A DNA stretch of 64,000 bases from Sinomonas sp. ASV486. GTDB taxonomy: Bacteria > Actinomycetota > Actinomycetes > Actinomycetales > Micrococcaceae. Shown here one piece after another: positions 32,781-41,168 of this stretch. The position numbers and the translations under genes are program-made. The number at the start of each line of letters is the position of its first letter. Position 1 is the first letter of the stretch. The stretch covers positions 62,001 to 126,000 of the forward strand of contig NZ_JAVFJK010000014.1 of assembly GCF_030908215.1 (NCBI RefSeq), written 5' to 3'. The notes beneath the pieces are model-generated. The model saw only the letters and a list, made by a program, of their open reading frames with translations, was not told the DNA's origin and did no database searches.

Positions 32781-34286
32781 ATGACGCGCCCGCTTCGGCT
32801 CGCGGAGTTCATCGCGGCCATCTCCCTCGCTACAGACCTCGGCATGGGCCAACCGCTCGAGCAGTGCCTGCGGACGTGCCTCACGGCCCTCGAGCTCGCG
32901 GAGGCGGCGGGCGTGGAGCGGGACACGCTGCCTGAGGTCTACTACACCGCGCTCCTGCGCTTCCTTGGCTGCACGGCGGATGCCCACGAGACCGCGGACC
33001 TCGCCGGGGGAGACGACATTGCGCTCCGCGCGGCCATCGCGCCAGTCCTCGGCGCCCCGCCCCGGGAGTTCCTCGGAGCTGTGCTGCCCTCCCTCGCGGC
33101 CGGCCGAGGGGCGCCCGCGCGCGTCGCAGCCGCGGCGGGATTCCTCGCGCACGGAGCGGCCCGGCTGCGCGAGGGCGTGCGGGCACACTGCGAGGCCGCG
33201 GAGATGCTCGCGGTCCGGCTCGGGCTCCCGGACGGCACGCGGGCCGCGCTCGGGGCGGCGTTCGAGATGTGGGACGGGCACGGCTTCCCGAACGGGCTCT
33301 CGGGTGAGGCCATCCCGCCCGCGGCTCGAATCGTCATTCTCGCCCGCCACGTCGAGGTGATCGCCCGGCTGCAGGGGCCCGACGCCGTCCGCACCGCTCT
33401 GCGGGGCCGCGCGGGCCACTCACTCGACCCTGCGCTCGCCGCCCTGGCAGTGCGGAACCTCGACGGGCTCCTGGATGCCGCGCGGGCCGAGATGCCGTGG
33501 GACGAGGCGCTGCGCCGCGAACCCAGCCCGCGCGCGGAAGTCCCCGCAGAGCGGCTCGAGGAGGTCCTCGCAGTGTTCGGGGACTTCTCCGATCTGAAGG
33601 AACCGGCGCGCGCCGGGTTCTCGCGGGACGTGGCCGCCCTCGCGGCGTTCGCCGTCCCCGACAGCGCCGAGACCGTGCGCCAGACGGCGCTTGTCCAGGA
33701 CATCGGGCGCGTCGCGGTGCCCTCAGGGGGACGCACGTCCCCCGCCAACGATGAGCGGCTGCGCCTCCACCCGTACTACAGCGAGCGCATCCTGGCCCGC
33801 ACACCCGCAACAGCCCCGCTAGCCCGGCTCGCGGGAATGCACCACGAGCGGCTCGACGGCTCAGGCTACTACCGGGGCGCGAGCGCCTCGGAGCTTCCCT
33901 GGGCCGCGCGGGTCCTCGCCGCAGCCGATGCATTCCGGGAGCTGCTCGTGCCCGCGGCGGGGCACACGCGCACCGTAGCGCAGGCCGCGGACGCCCTTGC
34001 GCGGGAGGCCCCTGGCAAGCTCGACCCCGATGCGGTGGACGCGGTCCTCGCGGCTGCAGGCCTGCATGGGCGGCGTGCTCGCACTGCCGCACCTGCAGGG
34101 CTCACGGATCGCGAAGTCGAGGTGCTGCGGCACCTCTGCCACGGTGCCACCAAGAAGGAGATCGCCTCAGCCCTGATCATCTCTCCGAGCACCGCCGACC
34201 ACCACGTGCGGCACATCTACGCCAAAGTCGGTGTCTCTTCCCGCGCTGCAGCGACGCTCTTCGCGGTCGAGCACGACCTCCTCTGA
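32781..34286 (+). CDS. HD-GYP-like double-domain protein with C-terminal LuxR DNA-binding domain
   Basis: A 501-residue regulator. The first HD-GYP-like unit (about residues 1-230) includes FEMWDGHGFPNGLSGE near 163-178. The second (about 265-425) includes ALVQDIGRVAVPSGG and MHHERLDGSGYYRGAS near 353-368, equivalent to the HHExxDGxGYP signature. The C-terminal 62 residues are a LuxR HTH (LTDREVEVLRHLCHGATKKE, then SPSTADHHVRHIYAKVGVSS). Such fusions occur in actinobacteria and are usually annotated as LuxR/HD-domain proteins. Several canonical HD metal ligands look absent, so phosphodiesterase activity is doubtful; a ligand-sensing role is possible. Divergent from the two hydrolase genes by 159 bp. 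Confidence 0.82.
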   Translation: MTRPLRLAEFIAAISLATDLGMGQPLEQCLRTCLTALELAEAAGVERDTLPEVYYTALLRFLGCTADAHETADLAGGDDIALRAAIAPVLGAPPREFLGAVLPSLAAGRGAPARVAAAAGFLAHGAARLREGVRAHCEAAEMLAVRLGLPDGTRAALGAAFEMWDGHGFPNGLSGEAIPPAARIVILARHVEVIARLQGPDAVRTALRGRAGHSLDPALAALAVRNLDGLLDAARAEMPWDEALRREPSPRAEVPAERLEEVLAVFGDFSDLKEPARAGFSRDVAALAAFAVPDSAETVRQTALVQDIGRVAVPSGGRTSPANDERLRLHPYYSERILARTPATAPLARLAGMHHERLDGSGYYRGASASELPWAARVLAAADAFRELLVPAAGHTRTVAQAADALAREAPGKLDPDAVDAVLAAAGLHGRRARTAAPAGLTDREVEVLRHLCHGATKKEIASALIISPSTADHHVRHIYAKVGVSSRAAATLFAVEHDLL

Positions 34287-34413
34287 CGCAAGCCTCCTCT
34301 CGGCCGCGGCCCCAACGCACCCCGAGCGGGCGGCGGGATACGCGCTGCGGCGACCGCTCGCCGTCGCGCGCCCGTCGCGTCAGGCGCGAGGCGCCCAACT
34401 GTGAGCCGCGCGA

Positions 34414-35262
34414 TCAGGCCTGCTCTCGGGCGGCGTCGAGCTCACGGGTGATCTCCTCGGACCGGGCGAGCGCCGCACGCGCGCCGTCGGCGATGATTCC
34501 CGGGAGCCCCCGCTCGTCGAAAACGCGAATGGCCTGCTCGGTGGTCCCCCTGGGGCTCGTGACAGCCCTGCGGAGCGCGGCCGGGTCGGCGCCCGGCTCG
34601 TCGAGCATGTACCCGGCGCCAACCACGGTCTCGCGGGCCAGACGCAGGGCGAGCCCGGCATCGAGCCCGAGTGCCTCGCCGGCCTTGGCCATCGCCTCGG
34701 CCAGGTAGAACGCGTAAGCGGGCCCGGAGCCGCTGATGGCACTCGCTGCGGCGATCTGGGCCTCGGGAACCTCGACCACGAGGCCGAGCCCTGAGAAGAG
34801 CTTCACGACCTTCTCGACGTGCTCCCGCGTGGCGTGCGTCCCCGCGGACAGGGCCACCACGCCCTTGCCGAGCCGCGCGGGCGTGTTCGGCATGGTGCGG
34901 ATCACCGGCTGGCCGTCGGGGAGGTCACGTTCGAGCTGCTCCACCGACACGGCAGCCGCGACGCTCACCACAACGGCGCCGGGCGCGAGGACGGGCGCGA
35001 TCTCGCGTGCTACGGCCGCTACCCCCACGGGCTTCACGCCGATGATCACGACCGATGCGCCACGGGCCGCCTGGGCGTTGGAATCGCTCTCCTCTTCCGA
35101 CGCGATCACGGTCACCCCATAGCGCTCGGCGAGCTCGGAGGCGCTCTCCCTGCGGCGGACGGTCGCGATGATGTCCGTCTTGGGGTACCCCGCTGCGAGC
35201 AGGCCGCCCATGATGGCCCCGTTCATGGAGCCCGTACCGAGGAATGCGATCAGGTTGCTCAT
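34414..35262 (-). CDS. proC: pyrroline-5-carboxylate reductase
   Basis: A 282-residue enzyme for the last step of proline synthesis, reducing 1-pyrroline-5-carboxylate with NAD(P)H in the cytoplasm. The Rossmann motif is IAFLGTGSMNGAIMGGLL, followed by GVKPVGVAAVA, IRTMPNTPARLGKG and the ProC signature ISGSGPAYAFYLAEAM through SPRGTTEQAIRVFDE. The start at 35262 (MSNLIAFLG) fits the family; an ATG at 35316 would add 18 unrelated residues. The 127 bp between its stop and the LuxR gene contain only GC-rich sequence without a clear signal. Confidence 0.94.
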   Translation of the reverse strand: MSNLIAFLGTGSMNGAIMGGLLAAGYPKTDIIATVRRRESASELAERYGVTVIASEEESDSNAQAARGASVVIIGVKPVGVAAVAREIAPVLAPGAVVVSVAAAVSVEQLERDLPDGQPVIRTMPNTPARLGKGVVALSAGTHATREHVEKVVKLFSGLGLVVEVPEAQIAAASAISGSGPAYAFYLAEAMAKAGEALGLDAGLALRLARETVVGAGYMLDEPGADPAALRRAVTSPRGTTEQAIRVFDERGLPGIIADGARAALARSEEITRELDAAREQA

Positions 35263-35342
35263 GACCCCATCCTGCCAGTCGATGCCGACAGTTCGGCATT
35301 CCCAGCCTTTTCCCATGCTGGACCCGGGGTTCTCCCAAAGTC

Positions 35343-35361
35343 AGTCCCTACAGTAGGGACT
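35343..35361. promoter_or_regulatory. 19-bp palindrome upstream of proC
   Basis: AGTCCCTAC-A-GTAGGGACT, a perfect inverted repeat with one central base, about 80 bp upstream of the proC start. The short loop suits a protein-binding operator better than an RNA hairpin. Confidence 0.5.
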
Positions 35362-35384
35362 ACCTCACAGGGTGCGAGTGATGG

Positions 35385-35415
35385 GGCGGTCAGTCTCCCC
35401 CCAAGACTGACCGCC
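35385..35415. terminator. stem-loop, 12-bp stem
   Basis: GGCGGTCAGTCT (35385-35396) pairs with AGACTGACCGCC (35404-35415) around a 7-nt loop. It stands next to the stem-loop at 35417-35470 and may terminate the isomerase transcript, or belong to a structured RNA. Confidence 0.55.
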
Positions 35416-35416
35416 A

Positions 35417-35470
35417 GGCACTGGCAGTTCGGATGCATGGTCCCCTAACCTTCCCCGAACTGCCAGTGCC
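35417..35470. terminator. stem-loop, perfect 16-bp stem
   Basis: GGCACTGGCAGTTCGG (35417-35432) pairs perfectly with its inverse (35455-35470) around a 22-nt loop. It starts one base after the previous stem-loop, so the two form a compact double hairpin downstream of the sugar isomerase gene. Confidence 0.6.
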
Positions 35471-35638
35471 GAACTCATTTAACGTCAGGTTTCCAGGGCG
35501 CAGCGGGGTGGCACCAGCCGCAGAATCCACTCGGGGCACGCGGATCCGCTCGGGGCACGGAGGCGCATGAGCGCGACGCCCCGGGTCCGCGCGAGGGGCT
35601 CCCGCCTGTACCCGCCCGCCTCTACCCAGATGGCGAAC

Positions 35639-36523
35639 CTAGATGCCGCCTCCGGCATCGAGCCGCGCACGCTGGCCCAGATGGGTCCGCGCGAACGCGA
35701 GCGTCTCGGCCAGCATCCGCTCCCGCTCTCCGGCAACCTTGGCCTTGCGGGTGCTGATCTCCGCGACGATGACGCCGTCGAACTCGCTCTGCGCCAGATG
35801 CGCGAGGCAATCGGCGACGCGCTGGGTCCCCTGCCCGGGGAGCAGGTGCTCGTCCCGGAAGGTGCGGCCGGAGCCGTCGGTGAGGTGAACGTGCCTGAGA
35901 GTGCTCCCGAGCGCCTTGATGGCCGCGAGGCTGTCCTCGCGGGCGGTGGCTGCGTGGGAGAAGTCCCACGTCACGTCCGTGTAACCCTGTCCCACGGGAT
36001 CCCAGTGCGGGAGGTAGGCGAGCGTCTCGCGCCCGCGGACGCGCCACGGGTACATGTTCTCGACGGCGATCCGGACGCCGAACGCGTTGGAGAGATCCCG
36101 CACCCCATGGGCGAACGTCTCCGCATAGTTGCCCTGCCAACGGAACGGCGGATGCACCACCACCGTGTCACAGCCCACCTCGACCGCCATCTTGCAGGAC
36201 TGGCTGATCTTGTTCCATGCAGAGCCCCACACCTGCTGGGTCAGCAGGAGCGTCGGGGCGTGGATGGAGACGATCGGCTGGTCGTAGCGCAGGGCCAGGT
36301 GGATGAGCTCGTCGGCCTTCTGGCTCGTCGAGTTGTTCGTCACCATGACCTCCACCCCGTCGTAGCCGAGGTCGGCGGCGACGGCGAATGCGTCGTGGAC
36401 GCTCAGGGGGTAGACGGATGCGCTCGAGAGCGCGACGGGGATCCGGTCATTGGGGTCGGTGGAGCCCGAAGGCACAGAGGTTTCGATGGCTGTCTCCATT
36501 TCGGAGCTGTCGACGCTGGTCAT
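35639..36523 (-). CDS. sugar phosphate isomerase/epimerase family protein (TIM barrel)
   Basis: A 294-residue xylose-isomerase-like TIM barrel (AP endonuclease 2 superfamily). Recognisable strands are PVALSSASVYPLSVHDAFAV, DGVEVMVTN, VVVHPPFRWQG, RIAVENMYPW (metal-ligand Glu), TWDFSHAATA and LRHVHLTDGSG (ligand His). The substrate is unknown; the N-terminal 30 residues before IPVALS are acidic and disordered. ATG at 36523 lies 22 bp after the Ppx/GppA stop, so it is probably cotranscribed with topA, SseB-like and ppx genes, an arrangement usual in Arthrobacter relatives. The strong stem-loops at 35385-35470 follow its stop. Confidence 0.85.
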   Translation of the reverse strand: MTSVDSSEMETAIETSVPSGSTDPNDRIPVALSSASVYPLSVHDAFAVAADLGYDGVEVMVTNNSTSQKADELIHLALRYDQPIVSIHAPTLLLTQQVWGSAWNKISQSCKMAVEVGCDTVVVHPPFRWQGNYAETFAHGVRDLSNAFGVRIAVENMYPWRVRGRETLAYLPHWDPVGQGYTDVTWDFSHAATAREDSLAAIKALGSTLRHVHLTDGSGRTFRDEHLLPGQGTQRVADCLAHLAQSEFDGVIVAEISTRKAKVAGERERMLAETLAFARTHLGQRARLDAGGGI

Positions 36524-36545
36524 ATCCGGTTCATCCGCATCCGGT

Positions 36546-37565
36546 TCATACCCTTGCCCTCGCGGGATGTGTGCGCTCGGCGCGGAGCCGCTCGCTCTGG
36601 ATCGGCCCGATGTGGGCCGGCGGCTCGAGGGGCCCCTCGAAGACGAGCTGGTCGAGCCGCCGGAGGATGAGCCCCTCGCGCAGGGCCCACGGGCAGATCT
36701 CGAGCTCGTCGACGTCGAACAGCTCCATCGCGGCCTCGGCGGCGAGCGCGCCCGCGAGCAGCTGCCGTGCGCGTGCCTCCGAGACACCCGGAAGATGCAC
36801 GCGGTCCGAGGCCGCCATCGCCGACATCCGCTGGGCCCACAGGCCCAGATCGGTCCTCAAGAGGACGCGCCGCACGTAAGGTCCCGCGGCCGACGGCGCG
36901 GCGCCGGCGATGCGGGCGAGCGAACGGAATGTCTTGGACGTCCCCGTGACGAGGTTGGGCCTGCCGAGCTTCTCAAAGCCCTTGACCGCGGGCCGGAGGG
37001 TATCGCGGATGTACTTCCGCAGGTCCTTGATGCTCTTGGCGGTCGGCGGGTCCTGCGGGAGCCAGTCGCGGGTGAGGCGCTGGGCACCGAGTGGCACCGA
37101 CGTCGCTAGGGCGGGGAGGGAGTCGTGCCCCATGGCCATCTCGAAGGATCCGCCGCCGATGTCGAGATCGAGGATGGTGCCCGCACCCCAGCCGTACCAG
37201 CGGCGCACTGCGAAGAACGTCATCGTGGCCTCTTCTGGGCCCGTGAGCTCCTGGAGGGTCACGTTGGCCTCGCGCTGCACGCGGTCGAGGACCGCCTCTC
37301 CGTTCGCTGCCTCGCGGATCGCGGACGTGCAGAACGCGAGGAGGTCCTCGGCGTTGTGGCGTCCCGCGAACGCCCAGGCCTCCTTGACGAAGTCGATGAG
37401 CTCGGTCTGGCCGCGCTCGCTGATGCTGCCGTCCCGCTCGAGGAACTTCACGAGCGAAAGCGGGCGCTTGTGCGAAGCGTAGGCCACGGGCTGCGCGCCG
37501 GGATGGGCGTCCACCAGCAGCAGGTGCACGGTGTTCGAACCGATGTCGAGGACGCCTAGACGCAT
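36546..37565 (-). CDS. ppx: Ppx/GppA phosphatase family protein
   Basis: A 339-residue sugar-kinase/Hsp70-fold phosphatase of the exopolyphosphatase/guanosine pentaphosphate phosphatase family. Motifs: MRLGVLDIGSNTVHLLLVDA at the start (phosphate 1), FCTSAIREAANG, and the second phosphate-binding loop LDIGGGSFEMAMG. It is about 310-340 residues, the short single-catalytic-domain form found in actinobacteria (Ppx1/Ppx2 of mycobacteria), which lack the HD extension. It may hydrolyse polyphosphate or pppGpp. ATG at 37565 is 7 nt after the stop of the SseB-like gene. Confidence 0.9.
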   Translation of the reverse strand: MRLGVLDIGSNTVHLLLVDAHPGAQPVAYASHKRPLSLVKFLERDGSISERGQTELIDFVKEAWAFAGRHNAEDLLAFCTSAIREAANGEAVLDRVQREANVTLQELTGPEEATMTFFAVRRWYGWGAGTILDLDIGGGSFEMAMGHDSLPALATSVPLGAQRLTRDWLPQDPPTAKSIKDLRKYIRDTLRPAVKGFEKLGRPNLVTGTSKTFRSLARIAGAAPSAAGPYVRRVLLRTDLGLWAQRMSAMAASDRVHLPGVSEARARQLLAGALAAEAAMELFDVDELEICPWALREGLILRRLDQLVFEGPLEPPAHIGPIQSERLRAERTHPARARV

Positions 37566-37572
37566 GAGCCTA

Positions 37573-38166
37573 TTATTCCCCGGCCTGCCCGGACTGCAGG
37601 TCCGGGTGCTCGGCGGGCACTGTCTCCTCCGGCGCCAGCTCGCCGGAATCCGCCGGGCGGAAGTCCCGCAGCACGGCGGCAATGTGCTCGGTGCTCAGCT
37701 CGAATCCGTAGGCGCTCCCAGGGTTGAGGACGAGGCCGAGCTCCGTCCCGAGATTCTGCAGGAGCATGGCTCCCTGCGTCTCGACGATGGTCGGAGCGTG
37801 CTCGAGGAAGTCCGGCCGGATCCGCTGCCGGTGGGTGAAGGCCGCGACCACGGGCTTCCCCTCGCCGTTGTTCAGCACGAGGGGCTCCACGTAGTGGGTC
37901 TCCCCCGGCACCGGCTCGGGCACCAGGAGGCACACAAGGCTGTTGAGGAACACGAGGATCGACTGCTGGCCGTCGTCCTCCGTCCCCGACTCGCTGGCCG
38001 CCGCGAGGGATTCCTCGAGCTCGGTCAGGGGTGCCGGGTCGAGGTGCAGGGGCACCGCCCCGTTGGCCGCCCGGACACCCTCGCCGGAGGCTGCCGCGTG
38101 GTCGCCGCTGCTGCTCGCTGACACGTGGTCGGAGCTCATGCCGCGCCCGCTGTCGGCGGCCGTCAC
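37573..38166 (-). CDS. SseB-family protein
   Basis: A 197-residue protein. After a Ser/Ala-rich N-terminal 40 residues comes an SseB N-terminal-type domain: ILVFLNSLVCLLVPEP, VVAAFTHRQRIRPDF, TQGAMLLQNLG and the characteristic LVLNPGSAYGFELS. The biochemical role of this family is unknown. GTG at 38166 overlaps the TGA of topA (GTGA), so its translation depends on topA; an ATG at 38139 is an alternative. The acidic C-terminal tail is low in complexity. Confidence 0.78.
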   Translation of the reverse strand: MTAADSGRGMSSDHVSASSSGDHAAASGEGVRAANGAVPLHLDPAPLTELEESLAAASESGTEDDGQQSILVFLNSLVCLLVPEPVPGETHYVEPLVLNNGEGKPVVAAFTHRQRIRPDFLEHAPTIVETQGAMLLQNLGTELGLVLNPGSAYGFELSTEHIAAVLRDFRPADSGELAPEETVPAEHPDLQSGQAGE

Positions 38167-40946
38167 TTCGCGCCCGCCGTCGTGCGGCCGCCGGTACGCC
38201 GGACAGGCTTCTTCACGGGCCCCTTGGCCCGCTTCTCGGCCAGGAGCTCGATGGCCCGCTCGCGCGTGAGTTCCTCGATCGCGGTGGCCCGCGGCACGGT
38301 GATGTTGGTGACGCCGTCCGTGATGTATGGGCCGAAGCGGCCCTCCTTGACCACGATCGGCTTGTTCGACGTCGGGTCCTCGCCGAATTCTGCGAGAGGC
38401 GCCGCTGCGGTGCGCCCGCCACGGGTCTTGGGCTGCGAGTAGATCTCGAGGGCCTGTTCGAGGGTGATCGTGAAGATCTCCTCCTCACTCCCGATGGACC
38501 GGGAGTCCGTGCCCTTCTTCAAGTACGGGCCGAAGCGACCGTTCTGGGCCGTGATCGCATTGCCCTCCGCGTCCTCGCCGAGCCTGCGGGGAAGCGTGAG
38601 CAGCTGGAGCGCCTGCTCGAGCGTGACCGTGTCCAGACTCATCGACTTGAAGAGCGATCCTGTGCGGGGCTTGACCTTGACGGGCTTCTTCGGCGGCTTG
38701 GGCTTGCCGTTCTTGTAGTACTCGACCGGCTGCGCCGCGATCTGCTCGGGCGTCAGCTCGGGAATGACCTCCGTGACGTAGGCGCCGTACCGGCCGTTCT
38801 TGGCCACGATCGTGTGGCCCGTGTGCGGGTCCTGCCCCAGGACCTGTTCCTCGGGCCCCGAGCTCTCCATGAGCTCGAGCGCCTTCTCGGCGGTCAGCTC
38901 GTCAGGTGCGAGGTCCTCGGGCACGTTGGCGCGCTCGGGGGCGGTGCCCTCCGGCGCGTCTGCGGGAAGGGGCTTCTCGAGGTAGGGGCCGTACTTGCCC
39001 ACGCGCAGCACGATCCCCGGCGCGATCTCCACGGAATTCACCTCACGGGCGTCGATCTCGCCGAGGCCGTTGACGATCGTTGTGAGACCGGGGGTCGTCC
39101 CGTCGCCGAAGTAGAAGTGGCTCAGCCAGTCGGAGCCCGCAGCCTGTCCCGCAGCGATCCGGTCGAGGTCCTCCTCCATCGCGGCGGTGAAGTCGTAGTC
39201 GACGTAGTTGCCGAAGTACTCCTCGAGGAGGCGCACCACGGAGAACGCGATCCAGCTCGGCACGAGCGCCGTGCCCCGTGCCCGGACGTAGCCGCGGTCC
39301 ATGATCGTGGAGATGGTCGCCGCGTACGTCGACGGGCGGCCGATCCCCCGCTCTTCGAGCGTCTTGACGAGCGAGGCTTCGGTGTAGCGCGGAGGCGGTG
39401 ACGTCTGGTGCCCGTTCGAGGAGATCTCGAGGGCCTCGAGCGGCTGGCCCTTGGCCATCAGGGGCAGGCGCCCGCCGTCGCCGGCCGCGGACCCGCCCTT
39501 CGTGCCGCCTGTACCGTTCTCAGTGTCTTCACGAACCTCGTCGCGGCCCTCCTCGTATGCAGCGAGGAAGCCGCGGAAGGTGATGACCGTGCCGGAGGCG
39601 GCAAACTCCGCGTCCCTGCCGGCGGCGTCGCCCGAGACAGCGGTGGCCCCGAGTCGGACGGTCGCCGTCGAACCCTTCGCGTCCTCCATCTGGGACGCGA
39701 CGGTCCGCTTCCAGATGAGCTCGTAGAGCCGGAACGCGTCGCCCGAGAGTTCCTTCGCCACCTGTGCCGGGGTGCGGAACGAGTCGCCGGCGGGGCGGAT
39801 GGCCTCGTGGGCTTCCTGCGCGTTCTTGGACTTGGACGCGTACACACGGGGGCGGGACGGGATGTACTCGGACCCGTAGAGCTCCGAGGCCTGCCGCCGC
39901 GCGGCTGTGACGGCCTGGTCTGAGAGCGCGGTGGAGTCGGTACGCATGTAGGTGATGTAGCCGTTCTCGTACAGGCGCTGGGCAACCTGCATGGTCACGC
40001 GCGCCGAGAACCGCAGCTTGCGGGCGGCCTCCTGCTGCAGCGTCGACGTGGTGAACGGGGCCGCGGGGCGGCGCGTGTACGGCTTCTCCTCGACCGAGCG
40101 GACGGCAAACGCCGCGCCCTCGAGTCCGTTCGCAAGCGCCGTGGCCGTGGCCTCGGTCAGCAGCTCAGCGTTCTTCGCCGTGAGCTGGCCACGGTCGTTG
40201 AAGTCGCGGCCGGTAGCCACCTTCTTCCCGTCCACCGACGCGAGGCGGGCCTGGAAGCTCTGGCGAGCGTCATCGTGTGCGCCGTCCTCGGCGGCCGGGG
40301 CGACCGTCGCAACGAGATCCCAGTAGTCCGCGGCGCGGAACGCCATGCGCTCCCGCTCGCGCTCGACCACGAGGCGCGTCGCGACGGACTGCACACGGCC
40401 GGCCGAGAGGCCGCCAGCCACCTTGCGCCACAGCACTGGGGAGATCTCATAGCCGTAGAGGCGGTCGAGGACTCGGCGGGTTTCCTGCGCATCCACGAGC
40501 GACTCGTCGACGTCACGCAGCTCGGCCATCGCGCGCTGGATGGCCTCCTTGGTGATCTCGGGGAACGTCAGGCGGTGCACGGGCACCTTGGGCTTGAGCA
40601 CCTCGAGCAGGTGCCACGCGATGGCCTCGCCTTCGCGGTCACCGTCAGTGGCGAGGTAGAGCTCGTCGGCGTCCTTGAGCTTCGCCTTGAGCTCGGCGAC
40701 CTTCTTCTTCTTGTCCGGGGAGACGACGTAGTAAGGCTCGAAGCCGTTGTCGATGTCGACGGCGAACTTGCCCACCGAGGTCTTCTTGAGCTCCGCAGGC
40801 AGGTCGGAGGGCTGAGGGAGGTCGCGGATGTGGCCCATCGACGCGTCGACCTCGAAGCCCTCGCCCAGGTACTGGGCGATCGTCTTGCTCTTGGCCGGCG
40901 ACTCCACAATCACGAGCTTCTTGCCGGTTTTAGCCTTCGTGGCCAC
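38163..40946 (-). CDS. topA: DNA topoisomerase I
   Basis: A 927-residue type IA topoisomerase that relaxes negative supercoils. The TOPRIM domain begins at LVIVESPAKSKTIAQYLG and contains ATDGDREGEAIAWHL. The active-site tyrosine is Tyr333 in NGYITYMRTDST. After about residue 600 come four actinobacterial C-terminal repeats of the form GRYGAYVTEV, GRFGPYLKKG, GRFGPYITDG and a basic tail (KPVRRTGGRTTAG), replacing the zinc fingers of enterobacterial TopA. Length agrees with the mycobacterial enzyme (about 934). The GTG at 40946 has AGGAG 5 nt upstream. Confidence 0.96.
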   Translation of the reverse strand: MATKAKTGKKLVIVESPAKSKTIAQYLGEGFEVDASMGHIRDLPQPSDLPAELKKTSVGKFAVDIDNGFEPYYVVSPDKKKKVAELKAKLKDADELYLATDGDREGEAIAWHLLEVLKPKVPVHRLTFPEITKEAIQRAMAELRDVDESLVDAQETRRVLDRLYGYEISPVLWRKVAGGLSAGRVQSVATRLVVERERERMAFRAADYWDLVATVAPAAEDGAHDDARQSFQARLASVDGKKVATGRDFNDRGQLTAKNAELLTEATATALANGLEGAAFAVRSVEEKPYTRRPAAPFTTSTLQQEAARKLRFSARVTMQVAQRLYENGYITYMRTDSTALSDQAVTAARRQASELYGSEYIPSRPRVYASKSKNAQEAHEAIRPAGDSFRTPAQVAKELSGDAFRLYELIWKRTVASQMEDAKGSTATVRLGATAVSGDAAGRDAEFAASGTVITFRGFLAAYEEGRDEVREDTENGTGGTKGGSAAGDGGRLPLMAKGQPLEALEISSNGHQTSPPPRYTEASLVKTLEERGIGRPSTYAATISTIMDRGYVRARGTALVPSWIAFSVVRLLEEYFGNYVDYDFTAAMEEDLDRIAAGQAAGSDWLSHFYFGDGTTPGLTTIVNGLGEIDAREVNSVEIAPGIVLRVGKYGPYLEKPLPADAPEGTAPERANVPEDLAPDELTAEKALELMESSGPEEQVLGQDPHTGHTIVAKNGRYGAYVTEVIPELTPEQIAAQPVEYYKNGKPKPPKKPVKVKPRTGSLFKSMSLDTVTLEQALQLLTLPRRLGEDAEGNAITAQNGRFGPYLKKGTDSRSIGSEEEIFTITLEQALEIYSQPKTRGGRTAAAPLAEFGEDPTSNKPIVVKEGRFGPYITDGVTNITVPRATAIEELTRERAIELLAEKRAKGPVKKPVRRTGGRTTAGAK

Positions 40947-41020
40947 GGTACTCCTCGCCAAACTGCACATTCACCTCAGCCAACCCCGCCCCGGGCAGGC
41001 CTCGACGCTGGATCACAGGG

Positions 41021-41039
41021 GCGCGGCGGGGCGCCGCGC
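41021..41039. terminator. GC hairpin between the HTH gene and topA
   Basis: GCGCGGCG (41021-41028) pairs with CGCCGCGC (41032-41039) around a 3-nt loop in the 216-bp gap between two leftward genes. It probably ends the HTH-regulator transcript; the topA promoter should follow within 40947-41020. Confidence 0.5.
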
Positions 41040-41123
41040 AAGTCCCTAGTTCACCATACGACGCCCCGAGGCGTGCAAGTGCCGCCCGGTCTGTGTGGAT
41101 ACCGGCGGCGCCAGCCCGGCGTC

Positions 41124-41168
41124 GGGCCGGTCAAGCGCAGGGCCGGTCAAGCATCGGGCCAGTCAGGC
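41124..41168. repeat. three 13-bp direct repeats at a 16-bp period
   Basis: GGGCCGGTCAAGC at 41124-41136 and 41140-41152, and GGGCCAGTCAGGC at 41156-41168. The third copy overlaps the stop codon and last codons of the HTH-regulator gene. Confidence 0.8.

Larger units (their letters stand above)
35263..35638. other. 376-bp intergenic region with three consecutive inverted repeats
   Basis: This non-coding stretch lies between the sugar isomerase gene and proC, both leftward. It contains a 9-bp palindrome (35343-35361) and two strong stem-loops (35385-35415 and 35417-35470), listed separately. The remainder should hold the proC promoter. I see no tRNA and no supported small protein gene here. 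Confidence 0.7.

Noticed and set aside
35343-35470. tRNA or transfer-messenger RNA
   Set aside because: The stems are simple long hairpins without a cloverleaf, T-loop motif or CCA end.
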